From contig JAURZK010000142.1 of the NCBI GenBank assembly GCA_030653505.1, positions 1 to 32,505 of the forward strand: a DNA stretch of 32,505 nt, read 5' to 3'. This DNA comes from Rubrivivax sp. GTDB taxonomy: Bacteria; Pseudomonadota; Gammaproteobacteria; Burkholderiales; Burkholderiaceae_C. Below the pieces are notes generated by a model. It made no database searches. It was not told the DNA's origin and saw nothing but the letters and a program-made list of their open reading frames with translations. Positions 7,766-15,566 of the stretch are shown piece after piece; position 1 is the first letter of the stretch; each line of letters opens with the position of its first letter. Position numbers and translations under genes: made by a program.

Positions 7766-8052
7766 TCGCCGCCGCCGCGTCCCTTGCCCCCGTACCTGCT
7801 TTCAAGCCTGGACACAACGTGAACCCGCAAAAGAAGTTCCACCTCGTCTTTTCGCTGCTGATGGGGCTGATGATGATTTTCCTGATGACCTTCGTCATCA
7901 CGGCGGTCAACGTCGGCTTCAGCGCCAACTTCCTGCAGACCTGGGCCAAGGCTTTCGTCGTCGCCTACATCGTGGGTGTACCGGTGATCTTCTTCCTGGC
8001 CCCGCTGGCGCGCAAACTCACCGCACGCGCGCTGAAAATGCCCATGCCGTGA
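7762..8052 (+). CDS. DUF2798 small membrane protein
   Basis: A 96-residue protein with two transmembrane helices: FHLVFSLLMGLMMIFLMTFVITAVNVGF and AFVVAYIVGVPVIFFLAPLARKL. This layout matches DUF2798, function unknown. The ATG at 7762 overlaps the stop of the CcdA-like gene as ATGA, arguing for coupling. A GTG at 7819 (then NPQKKFHLVFS) would give the usual length of about 77 residues and may be the true start; neither has a clear ribosome site. The next gene starts at a GTG overlapping its stop. Confidence 0.75.
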   Translation: MIAAAASLAPVPAFKPGHNVNPQKKFHLVFSLLMGLMMIFLMTFVITAVNVGFSANFLQTWAKAFVVAYIVGVPVIFFLAPLARKLTARALKMPMP

Positions 8053-9101
8053 GCGCCGGTCACGACCACGGCCACGCCCCCGCGAACTTCAACGCGGCCT
8101 TCGGCATCGGCATCACGCTGAACCTCGCCTTCGTGGCGGTGGAGGCCTACTACGGCTGGAAGGTGAACTCGCTGGCGCTGCTGGCCGACGCCGGTCACAA
8201 CCTCAGCGACGTCATCGGCCTCGTGCTGGCCTGGGGCGGCGCTTTGGCCGGCAAGCTGCGCCCGGATGCACGACACACCTATGGCTGGAAACGCGCCAGC
8301 ATCCTGGCTGCCTTCATCAACGCGCTGCTGCTGCTGGTGGCCATGGGCTCGCTCGCCTGGGAGGCCCTGCACCGCCTGCAGTCGCCGCAGGCCATCGAAG
8401 GCGTGACCATCATGGTGGTGGCCGGCATCGGCATCGTCGTCAACACTGCCACCGCCTTGCTCTTCATGCGCGGCAGCAAGGACGACCTGAACATCCGCGG
8501 CGCCTTCCTGCACATGGCCGCCGACGCGCTGGTCTCGGCCGGCGTGGTGGTGGCCGGTGGCCTGGCGCTGTGGTACGGCTGGACCTGGCTCGATCCGGTG
8601 GTGAGCCTTCTCATCGCCGCCGTCATCGTCGTCAGCACCTGGAGCCTGTTCAGGCAGTCGCTGCACCTGCTCTTCGACGGCGTGCCCGAGAGTGTTGACC
8701 TGCACGCCGTGCAGGCACTGTTGGCCAGTCTGCCGGGCGTGGCGCAGGTCAGCGACCTGCATGTGTGGGCGATGGGCACCAGCGAAACCGCGCTCACCGC
8801 GCACCTGGTCATGCCGGCGGGTGGCGGTGACGACGACTTCCTGCGCCACGCCACCGAAGCGCTGCACGCGCACTTCGAGATCCGCCACGTGACGCTGCAG
8901 GTCACGCGCACGCCGCTGGGCAACGGCTGCGCGCCGGTGGCCGGCACGGCGGACAGGCACGCGCATGCGGACGGGCACGACGAACCGTCCACTGCCGGCG
9001 CGCACGCCGACCACCCTGACACACGGGATCCCGCCACCCGCGCGCAGACGGACGTTCCGGGCCATCTCGCCAGTGGGGCTCGGCGCCCCGCGCTGCCCTA
9101 G
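8049..9101 (+). CDS. Cation diffusion facilitator (CzcD/ZitB-like metal exporter)
   Basis: Inner-membrane proton-coupled exporter of divalent cations such as Zn, Co or Cd; 350 residues. Near the N-terminus there is a short His cluster (HDHGH). The metal-site motifs of CDF helices 2 and 5 are LLADAGHNLSDVIGL and HMAADALVSAGVV. The cytosolic ferredoxin-like domain follows (HAVQALLASLPGVAQVSDLHVW). Beyond the usual end near residue 300 there is an extra His/Asp-rich tail (HAHADGHDEP...AHADHPD), then an ordinary-looking run that may be non-conserved. It starts with GTG overlapping the DUF2798 stop (GTGA). A divalent-metal exporter in an arsenic-type operon points to multi-metal exposure. Confidence 0.93.
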   Translation: MSAGHDHGHAPANFNAAFGIGITLNLAFVAVEAYYGWKVNSLALLADAGHNLSDVIGLVLAWGGALAGKLRPDARHTYGWKRASILAAFINALLLLVAMGSLAWEALHRLQSPQAIEGVTIMVVAGIGIVVNTATALLFMRGSKDDLNIRGAFLHMAADALVSAGVVVAGGLALWYGWTWLDPVVSLLIAAVIVVSTWSLFRQSLHLLFDGVPESVDLHAVQALLASLPGVAQVSDLHVWAMGTSETALTAHLVMPAGGGDDDFLRHATEALHAHFEIRHVTLQVTRTPLGNGCAPVAGTADRHAHADGHDEPSTAGAHADHPDTRDPATRAQTDVPGHLASGARRPALP

Positions 9102-9166
9102 GCGCAGCCGCGGCCGGCTGCACCGCCAGCCGCCATCGGCCATCGCCTGCAGGGCATCCAGAGCAT

Positions 9167-9201
9167 CCGAGGCCCGAGGCCCGAGGCCCAAGGCCCCAGG
9201 C
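9167..9201 (+). repeat. 7-bp tandem repeat (CCGAGGC, five copies)
   Basis: Three exact copies of CCGAGGC are followed by CCAAGGC and CCCAGGC, in the 247-base gap between the CDF gene and the second permease. The unit is not a multiple of a codon and lies in non-coding sequence. No convincing promoter or gene is seen elsewhere in the gap. Confidence 0.85.
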
Positions 9202-9348
9202 AGTGCCTCAAACGCCGGCGCGACCGTCAATCAATGCAAATCCTGGGCAGGGCTTGAGTGCAGTCAATGCATCACCGGCTGCGATCTGCTCGGATGTCGG
9301 AGTCGCGCTGTCTTGCTCGCGGAAGCGATGACGTGACGCCCTGAGGTC

Positions 9349-10794
9349 ATGGACACCTTCCTGAAGCTGATGAACGGTGGCGCCGGCAACCTGGCCGCCT
9401 ATCTGGCCGCGCATGTGCTGCTGTGCCTGTTGCCGGCGTTTTTCATTGCCGGCGCCATGGCGGCGCTGATTCCCAAGGCCAGCATCACGCGCTGGCTGGG
9501 TCGCAATGCGCGCTACCGCGTTTCCTACCCGGCTGCGGCGGCGGCAGGTTCGCTGCTGGCGGTCTGTTCCTGCACCATCGTGCCGCTGTTCGCGGGCATC
9601 TACAAGAAGGGCGCCGGGCTGGGGCCGGCGATCACCTTCCTGTTCTTCGCGCCGGCCGGCAACATCCTGGCACTGGCCTACACCGGCAGCATCCTGGGCG
9701 CGGAGTTTGCGTTCGCGCGCTTCGTGTTGTGCCTGCTCTTCGGCATCGGCATCGGCATGCTGATGGCCGTGCTGTTCTGGCGCGACGACGCCAGCCACGA
9801 CGCGCAGACCGATGCCTTGTTCGCCGAGCAAGCGCGCATCGGCCCGGCGGCCACGGGCGTACTGCTGTCGCTGGTGGCCGTGTTGATCGCCGGCACGCTG
9901 AAGTTGTGGCCACTGACGGCAACGGTCGGCACGGTGACCCTGCCACTGCCCTGGGCCGAGGCCTGGCAGGCGACGCTGTTCGACTGGGTACCTTTCGACG
10001 GCGCCAAGGGTGAAGAAGGCGTGAGCGTGCAGGGTTCGCTGTTGATCTTGCTGCTGCTCCTGATCGGCTTGACGGCGTGGCAGGGCCTGGAAGACATCGT
10101 CGAAGGGGCCAACCGCTGGACCTGGGTTGCACTGGGCCTCACCGCCGCGACCCTGCTGGTGGCCGCGCTCAGGCTGACGCCCGGCCCTGACGGGCTGGAA
10201 GTCGCGCTCACCGGTCGCGCATTGGCCGTCGGTCTGACGCTGTGGGCCGTGCTGCACCACGCCCGCCGGCTCGATGCCGATGCCTGGCACTCGTGGTTGT
10301 GGGAGGCCTGGCGCTTCGTCAAGCAGATCTTCGTGCTGCTGGTGGTGGGCGTCTTCGTCGTCGGTGTGGCCCGGCAGCTGATCCAGCCCGAATGGATACA
10401 GAACCTGGCGGGCCGCAACGACCTGCTGGCCAACGCGGTGGCCGTGGTCTTCGGCGTGTTCATGTACTTCCCGACCCTGGTCGAGGTGCCCGTGGCACGC
10501 ATGTTCCTGGACCTGGGCATGCACCGCGGGCCTCTGCTCGCCTACCTGATGGCCGATCCGGAACTCAGCCTGCAGAGCATCCTGATGGTGGCCGCTGTGA
10601 TCGGCCGGCCGAAGACCCTCACCTACGTCGGCCTGGTGGCGGTCTTCAGCATGGCCGCCGGGCTGCTGTACGGCGCTTGGGTGGATGGTGTGAATCCGGC
10701 CTGGATCGGCCTCGGCCTGGCAGCGTTCGTCGGCTCGCTTGTGGCGCTGCTGAGCTGGCTGCTGGGGCGCAGGCAGGCACCGGCCCCCGCGTGA
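9349..10794 (+). CDS. Second DUF318-family permease, large form
   Basis: Integral membrane protein of 481 residues with roughly ten to twelve hydrophobic segments. The first half carries SLLAVCSCTIVPLFAGIYKKGAG and FLFFAPAGNILAL, the CSC-containing family signature. The second half has VFGVFMYFPTLVEVPVARM and LMVAAVIGRPKTLTYVG. Between the halves is a long insert (about residues 145-320) with extra membrane segments, which the 351-residue permease at 3832 lacks, so the two are distant paralogues rather than a recent duplication. The ATG at 9349 has only a weak ribosome site. A CANC thioredoxin follows 24 bases after its stop. Substrate unknown; context suggests arsenical or thiol-metal complexes. 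Confidence 0.85.
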   Translation: MDTFLKLMNGGAGNLAAYLAAHVLLCLLPAFFIAGAMAALIPKASITRWLGRNARYRVSYPAAAAAGSLLAVCSCTIVPLFAGIYKKGAGLGPAITFLFFAPAGNILALAYTGSILGAEFAFARFVLCLLFGIGIGMLMAVLFWRDDASHDAQTDALFAEQARIGPAATGVLLSLVAVLIAGTLKLWPLTATVGTVTLPLPWAEAWQATLFDWVPFDGAKGEEGVSVQGSLLILLLLLIGLTAWQGLEDIVEGANRWTWVALGLTAATLLVAALRLTPGPDGLEVALTGRALAVGLTLWAVLHHARRLDADAWHSWLWEAWRFVKQIFVLLVVGVFVVGVARQLIQPEWIQNLAGRNDLLANAVAVVFGVFMYFPTLVEVPVARMFLDLGMHRGPLLAYLMADPELSLQSILMVAAVIGRPKTLTYVGLVAVFSMAAGLLYGAWVDGVNPAWIGLGLAAFVGSLVALLSWLLGRRQAPAPA

Positions 10795-10818
10795 TCACTT
10801 TCGACAAGGAGAACATCG

Positions 10819-11055
10819 ATGAAGACCGTCAAGATCCTCGGACCCGGATGTGCGAACTGCAAAAAACTGGAAGCGGTGGCACGCGAGGCCGCAAGCAAAG
10901 CCGGCGTCGAAGCCGAATTCGTCAAGGTCACCGACATGAAGGCCATCATGGCCTACGACCTGCTCTCGACGCCAGGCCTCGTGATCGACGAGAAGCTGGT
11001 CAGCAGCGGCCGCATCCCGACGCAGGTCGAAGTGCGGCAATGGCTGGCGGGCTGA
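10819..11055 (+). CDS. Second small CANC thioredoxin-fold protein
   Basis: 78 residues, paralogue of the protein at 5859. MKTVKILGPGCANCKKLEAV has the same GCANCK active site, and LLSTPGLVIDEKLVSSGRIP matches MSTPGVVIDGKVVHAGGIP of the first. The ATG has a strong AAGGAG seven bases upstream (10806-10811). It directly follows the large permease. The two permease/thioredoxin pairs in one cluster suggest each thioredoxin serves its own permease. Confidence 0.92.
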   Translation: MKTVKILGPGCANCKKLEAVAREAASKAGVEAEFVKVTDMKAIMAYDLLSTPGLVIDEKLVSSGRIPTQVEVRQWLAG

Positions 11056-11098
11056 AGCCGGTCTTGCGCGACGAAGGCCCAGCCCACGGAAGTCGACC

Positions 11099-11959
11099 AT
11101 GGTCAGGACTGCCCTTCTCGCGCTCGACCTCTCGCCGGCCGCGGAGCCCTTGCTCGAGTGTGCCGCCGAGTTGCGCCGCTGGGGCGTGGGCCACCTCGTC
11201 ATCACTCACGTGGTCCGCATGGGCTATGGCCAGGACCCCGGCGACCGCGCGCTCCAGGAGATACGAGACTGGCTGGAGGGGCGGGCCGCTCGCTTGCGTG
11301 GCCCCGGCCTGCAAGTCGAGGTGACGGTTCGCGCGGCCCCCTCGCCAGTCGACGGGATCATCACCGTCAGCAACGAGGCCAAGGCGGACCTGATCGTTCT
11401 CGGCTCGCGCAGCCACAACCTGGCCAGTCGGCTCTTTCTCGGCAGCGTCGCGCGCGACATGGTGCACAAGACGCCGGTGCCGCTGCTGCTGGAATGGCTC
11501 GAACCCGTCAGCCATGGTGCAGCGCCCGGCTGTGCTCCGGTCTGCGTCGATACCTTGCGCCATGTCCTGCTGACCACCGACCTGTCGAAGCATGCCGGCG
11601 CGGCTGAGGACGCTGCCGTTGCGTTGGCGCCGAGTGCGCGGCAAGTCGATTGCCTGGCCGTGCTGACACCGGAGGCCATCGATGCCACACCGGCCCTGCC
11701 GCTGATGGCCCGGGCGGCGCTGGACGCGCTGGTGGCACGGATAGAAGCAGCGGGCGGTCACGGCGAAGCCGTGGTCCGCGAAGGCGACGCCCACGAGGTG
11801 ATCACCCGCGTCGCACACGAGCGCGACTGTTCCCTGATCGTCTGCGGCAAGCAGGGCCAGCATTGGGTGCAGACCATGCTCGTCGGCAGCACCGCATTGC
11901 GCCTGTGCGAGATGGCGGGGCGGCCCGTCCTGCTGGTGCCGCTGCCCCGCGGGCCATGA
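11099..11959 (+). CDS. Tandem-domain universal stress protein (UspA family)
   Basis: 286 residues with two Usp domains. Domain 1 (about 1-145) begins VRTALLALDLSPAAEPLL and contains ADLIVLGSRSHNLASRLFLGSVA. Domain 2 (about 155-286) begins RHVLLTTDLSKHAGAAEDA and contains CGKQGQHWVQTMLVGSTA, which fits the ATP-binding pattern G-x2-G-x9-G-S/T. It is a cytosolic stress-adaptation protein of unspecified partner. It lies 43 bases after the second CANC thioredoxin and may be the last gene of the arsenic-redox run. Confidence 0.92.
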   Translation: MVRTALLALDLSPAAEPLLECAAELRRWGVGHLVITHVVRMGYGQDPGDRALQEIRDWLEGRAARLRGPGLQVEVTVRAAPSPVDGIITVSNEAKADLIVLGSRSHNLASRLFLGSVARDMVHKTPVPLLLEWLEPVSHGAAPGCAPVCVDTLRHVLLTTDLSKHAGAAEDAAVALAPSARQVDCLAVLTPEAIDATPALPLMARAALDALVARIEAAGGHGEAVVREGDAHEVITRVAHERDCSLIVCGKQGQHWVQTMLVGSTALRLCEMAGRPVLLVPLPRGP

Positions 11960-12033
11960 GAGCCCGTGACACCGAACCGGCACTCCACCACGGCCGAATC
12001 CTGGCCGCCGATCCCACCCGAAGGAGATGAAAC

Positions 12034-13218
12034 ATGACCACCCGACAAGTCGTCCTTTGCCACCCCGTGCGCACCGCCATCGGCACCTATGGCGGCAGCC
12101 TGAAGGACATGCCCGCACCCGAGCTAGGCGCTGCGGCCATCCGCGAGACGCTGAAGCGCTCTGGCCTGGCCGCCAGCCAGGTGCAGAGCCTGGTGATGGG
12201 CAACGTCATCCAGGCCGGCGTGAAGATGAACCCGGCCCGCCAGGCCGGCATCGCCGCCGGGCTGCCGGTGGAAGTGCCGGCGCTCACCGTCAACCGCGTC
12301 TGCGGCTCGGGCGCGCAGGGTGTGGCCAGTGCGGCGCTGGAGATCTGGGCCGGCCTCATCGACTGCGCGATTGCCGGCGGCATGGAGAACATGGACCGCG
12401 CCCCCTACCTGCTGCCGCAAGGCCGCTGGGGTGCACGCATGGGCGACGTGACGGTCTTCGACAGCATGCTCTACGACGGCCTGAACGACGCCTTCAGCGG
12501 CAAACATTCGGGCTGGCACACCGAAGACCTGGTGCAACTGAAGCACATCAGCCGCGAAGACCAGGACCGCTGGGCGCTGCGCTCGCAGCAGCGTTTCAGC
12601 GCCGCGCAGGCGGCGGGCAAGTTCGCCGCCGAGATCGCGGCCGTCGAAGTGCCCGGCCGCAAGGGCCCGACGGTGTTCGACAAGGACGAGCACAACCGGC
12701 CCGAGACCACGAGCGAATCGCTGGCCAAGCTGAAGCCCGCCTTCCGCAAGGACGGCACGATCACCGCCGGCAACGCGCCAGGGCTGAACTCGGCAGGCGC
12801 CGCGATGGTGGTGGTCGATGCCGGCTGGGCCGAGAAGAACGGCCTGCGTCCGATGGCGCGGCTGGTGAGCTACGGCATCGGCGCAGTGGAACCCGGCCTG
12901 TTCGGCCTGGGCCCGGTGCCTGCGGTGCACCAGGCGCTGGCCCGCGCAGGCTGGAAGGTGGGTGATGTCGACCGCGTCGAGATCAACGAGGCCTTCGCCG
13001 CGATCGCGCTGGCGTGCCTGCGCGAGATCGGTTTTGCCGAAGACATCGTCAACGTCGAAGGCGGCGCCATCGCGCACGGCCACCCCATCGGCGCCAGCGG
13101 CGCGGTGCTGGCCACACGGCTGATGCACTCGATGCAGCGCGACGGCTGCCGGCGCGGCATCGTCACGCTGTGCATCGGCGGCGGGCAGGGCATTGCGCTG
13201 GCCCTCGAAGCCATCTAG
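12034..13218 (+). CDS. Acetyl-CoA acetyltransferase (thiolase)
   Basis: 394 residues, the usual length of biosynthetic or degradative thiolases that interconvert two acetyl-CoA with acetoacetyl-CoA plus CoA. Catalytic residues are visible: Cys90 in NRVCGSGAQ, His350 in GHPIGASG and Cys380 in CIGGGQGIA, with NEAFA near residue 320. The ATG is preceded by GAAGGAGATG at about 12020. It has no obvious functional tie to the arsenic genes and may be a housekeeping or PHB-type gene caught between modules. Whether acetoacetyl-CoA is made or cleaved cannot be told from sequence. Confidence 0.93.
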   Translation: MTTRQVVLCHPVRTAIGTYGGSLKDMPAPELGAAAIRETLKRSGLAASQVQSLVMGNVIQAGVKMNPARQAGIAAGLPVEVPALTVNRVCGSGAQGVASAALEIWAGLIDCAIAGGMENMDRAPYLLPQGRWGARMGDVTVFDSMLYDGLNDAFSGKHSGWHTEDLVQLKHISREDQDRWALRSQQRFSAAQAAGKFAAEIAAVEVPGRKGPTVFDKDEHNRPETTSESLAKLKPAFRKDGTITAGNAPGLNSAGAAMVVVDAGWAEKNGLRPMARLVSYGIGAVEPGLFGLGPVPAVHQALARAGWKVGDVDRVEINEAFAAIALACLREIGFAEDIVNVEGGAIAHGHPIGASGAVLATRLMHSMQRDGCRRGIVTLCIGGGQGIALALEAI

Positions 13219-13220
13219 CC

Positions 13221-13304
13221 ACGAAGGCCCTGCCCATCGTCCGGCAGCGTCTCGTGACCGAAGGCGAGACCTGCCCGCGCTGCGGACCGACGCAGCAGAA
13301 TGTC
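13221..13304 (+). pseudogene. Probable remnant of a DUF2703-type gene
   Basis: Two bases after the thiolase stop an open frame reads T-KALPIVRQRLVTEGETCPRC, then GPTQQNV. This resembles the N-terminus of DUF2703 proteins (LPIVWQRL, then G-TCPRCG-T). The first codon is ACG where ATG would be expected, and after about residue 28 the likeness ends; the frame runs on as low-complexity sequence to a stop at 13407-13409, inside the start of the cytochrome gene. It looks like a start-codon loss plus 3' truncation. The similarity is from memory of the family and covers few residues, hence moderate confidence. Confidence 0.42.
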
Positions 13305-13405
13305 ATCGGTGCGTGCCAGCCCTCTGGCATGGCGCAGGAACCCCGACCCCAACCCGAGCTTGCCACGCGTAGCACCGCGGCGGCGGCTGCAGCAAAGGAA
13401 GCGAA

Positions 13406-14059
13406 TTGAAACGCAGAGTGATGATGGTGTTGGCGTCGGCACTGATGCCCGCTGCCATGCAGGCCCAGACCACGGTGGCCCTCGTGACCCAAGGCGAACT
13501 GAAGGCCACGCTGGCCCTGCCGGGTGACCCGGTTCGCGGCAAAGCCGCGTTCGACGATTGCGAGGCCTGCCACCGCAAGGACGCTTCGGGCCGCACGAGC
13601 GGTGCCATCCCCAGGCTGTCTGGGCAGCATGCCTCGGTCATCATCAAGCAGGTGGTGGACATCCGCAGCGGGCAGCGCTTGAACCCGCCGATGAAGCCCT
13701 TTGTCGAGCCCTCCGAATTGACGCTTCAGGCCATGGCCGACATCGCAATCTACCTGCAAGCACTGCCGATCGTCGGCAAGATGGGCCAGGGGCCGGGCAG
13801 CGACCTCGCGCGCGGAAAGACGCTCTACGACAAGGACTGCGCGGGCTGCCATGGTGCGAAGGGCGAAGGACGGGCGGCGCTGTTCCATCCGATGGTCGCG
13901 GCGCAGCACTACAGCTACCTGCTGCGTGAGCTGGGTCTGATCCGCGATGGCGGGCGCGGAAATTCGAACGCGGACATGCGCGCCGTCGTGCAAGCCTATG
14001 CGCCTGCTGACCTGCAGGCGGTCGCTGACCACATGTCCAGGTTGCCTCCGCCCAAGTGA
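13406..14059 (+). CDS. Dihaem cytochrome c (c4-like), periplasmic
   Basis: 217 residues with a signal peptide (cleavage near AMQA-Q, residue 20). Two class I haem sites are visible, CEACH at 52-56 and CAGCH at 145-149, each followed by a Met-containing region (PPMKPF; HPMVAAQ), the two-domain layout of c4-type electron carriers. The TTG start at 13406 is chosen because AAAGGAAG lies eight bases upstream; an ATG at 13421 is the alternative. It converges on the molybdoenzyme operon, ending 46 bases from the TorD gene. It could exchange electrons with the arsenate reductase-like enzyme, but the opposite strand makes co-regulation unproven. Confidence 0.9.
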   Translation: MKRRVMMVLASALMPAAMQAQTTVALVTQGELKATLALPGDPVRGKAAFDDCEACHRKDASGRTSGAIPRLSGQHASVIIKQVVDIRSGQRLNPPMKPFVEPSELTLQAMADIAIYLQALPIVGKMGQGPGSDLARGKTLYDKDCAGCHGAKGEGRAALFHPMVAAQHYSYLLRELGLIRDGGRGNSNADMRAVVQAYAPADLQAVADHMSRLPPPK

Positions 14060-14105
14060 TGCGGCCCGGGTGGGCGGGCGGGTGAGCGCTGTGCCCGAGT
14101 GCGTG

Positions 14106-14801
14106 TCAGTGCCGCGTCACGCCGTCCTGCCGCTGGCCTTCCAGCCGAACGAAGAGTTCGGTGAACTCGGCCAGCTCGCGGTAGAACTCGGTCTGCGCGT
14201 TATCGTGCACGGCCAGGATGAAACCGCCCAGCCAACGGCCCAGGTGGCCGACGAGAAAGGCGGTGCGCAAGATCTCGACAGCCTGCACAGCGTCGGCGGC
14301 ATCGGCCGCACGCGCCTGGTTGAGCTGGAAGTTCAGCAGGTAGAGGAACTCGAGTTCCACCGCGACGTGGTCGGGCAGGTCGCGGAAATCCTCGTCGATA
14401 TCGAAGCCGCCTTGTGCATAGAGCTTCTGCAACTCGACCACGCCCTCCTGCATCAGTTCGGGGTCGCTGCTCAGCCACACCGAGGCATAGGGCTTGGCCA
14501 GGGCCTGTGGTGCACCCAGGAAAAGCCGGGTGTAGTCGACCAGCAGGTCCTGCAGCCCGGCCGCCGCGAAGGCCGCACTCAGGCGCTGCGCGTGTTCACC
14601 CAACTCAGGGCTGATGCGTTGCGCCGCCGCCGCGATGGACTCGAACAGCCGCTCTTCGGCGAACTCGGGCCCGGGCTCGTAATAGCAGCCGGCCAGGAAG
14701 CGACACAGCTCCTGCCGCGCCAGTGCCAGGTCGGGCACGGCGGGCATGGGGGCGTCGACAGCCTCAGGCGCGGGCACTGTACTTGCCGATGTAGTGGACA
14801 T
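14106..14801 (-). CDS. TorD-family molybdoenzyme chaperone (ArrD-like)
   Basis: 231 residues. Cytosolic chaperone that holds the Tat signal and aids cofactor insertion of a molybdoenzyme before export. Recognised from LARQELCRFLAGCYYEPG, DYTRLFLGAPQALAKPYASVWL (the conserved YxxLFxGP-like segment), and DLPDHVAVELEFLYLLN. Third gene of the - strand operon; its ATG at 14801 overlaps the FeS subunit gene by 38 bases. A second ATG at 14747 (residue 19) lies beyond that overlap and could be used instead. The client is the large subunit encoded upstream at 15567-18128. Confidence 0.9.
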   Translation of the reverse strand: MSTTSASTVPAPEAVDAPMPAVPDLALARQELCRFLAGCYYEPGPEFAEERLFESIAAAAQRISPELGEHAQRLSAAFAAAGLQDLLVDYTRLFLGAPQALAKPYASVWLSSDPELMQEGVVELQKLYAQGGFDIDEDFRDLPDHVAVELEFLYLLNFQLNQARAADAADAVQAVEILRTAFLVGHLGRWLGGFILAVHDNAQTEFYRELAEFTELFVRLEGQRQDGVTRH

Positions 14802-15537
14802 TGGGCTTGGTGCCCTTCTCTTCCAGCAGCCGGAACGACTTCTCCTTGGCCAGGATCATCGCGATCGGGCTCTTCGGGTCTTCCTGGTCGCCGAAGATGC
14901 GCGCCTGCGAAGGGCAGACCTCGACGCAGGCCGGTTGCAGCCCGTTCAGCGTGCGGTGGTGGCAGAAGGTGCACTTCTCGATGGTGTCGGGCTTGCGCAG
15001 CGGCGTGGCATCACCCGAGGTGTACAGGTTCATCGTCGCCAGCGGCGCGCCGGACTTGGCTGCCGTCTCGGCGCCCGATGAAGTGCCGCCCGGGATGGCC
15101 GCCGTCTTGTCTGCCCAGTAAGGCTGCGTGCTCTTGTCCGCCGGGTTGTAGCTGATGACGCTGTAGGTCTCGCCGGTGAGGCTCTTGCCGTCGAGGTCGT
15201 CGTGGCTGTAGGGGCAGGCTTCCTGGCACTGGCGGCAGCCGATGCACAGCGTGTTGTCGGTTAGCGTGATGCCCTCGGGCGTCTTGAAGATCGCCTTGTT
15301 GGGCTTCACCGGGCAGGCCTTGATGCAGGGTGCGTCAGTGCAGTGGTTGCACAGCACCGGCATCACGAAGTGCGTCGCGTTCGGGAACGTGCCCTCGGTG
15401 CGCATGATGAAGTCGGCCCAGTTGTGGCTCTGGCCGTCGCTGCGGTTGGCGGTGTTGTTCTCGGTCTTGCAGGCAAACGCGCAGGCGCCGCAGCCCACGC
15501 ACTTTGCCAGGTCGATGACCATTCCAAGTCTTGTCAT
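14764..15537 (-). CDS. Four-cluster ferredoxin subunit of DMSO-reductase-family enzyme (ArrB-like)
   Basis: 257-residue electron-transfer subunit. Four [4Fe-4S] cysteine groups are visible: CVGCGACAFACK near 13-24, CNHCTDAPCIKACP near 63-76, CIGCRQCQEACPYS near 98-111 and CTFCHHRTLNGLQPACVEVCP near 190-210. There is no signal peptide, so it would be exported by hitch-hiking on the Tat signal of the large subunit. The ATG has GAGGAA seven bases upstream. It starts 29 bases after the large-subunit gene. Length and cysteine pattern fit ArrB, but NrfC/PsrB/ArxB-type subunits look similar; the assignment depends on the large subunit. Confidence 0.9.
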   Translation of the reverse strand: MTRLGMVIDLAKCVGCGACAFACKTENNTANRSDGQSHNWADFIMRTEGTFPNATHFVMPVLCNHCTDAPCIKACPVKPNKAIFKTPEGITLTDNTLCIGCRQCQEACPYSHDDLDGKSLTGETYSVISYNPADKSTQPYWADKTAAIPGGTSSGAETAAKSGAPLATMNLYTSGDATPLRKPDTIEKCTFCHHRTLNGLQPACVEVCPSQARIFGDQEDPKSPIAMILAKEKSFRLLEEKGTKPNVHYIGKYSARA

Positions 15538-15566
15538 GATGTGTTCCTCAGGTTCGGTGGGCGGGC

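Noticed and set aside
9230..9336. Possible small Cys-containing protein in the gap before the second permease
   Set aside because: Short frame without ribosome site or recognisable family; the in-frame ATG at 9235 is soon followed by a stop.
12034..13218. Thiolase as a functional part of the arsenic system
   Set aside because: All catalytic residues point to ordinary acetyl-CoA chemistry; there is only positional association.
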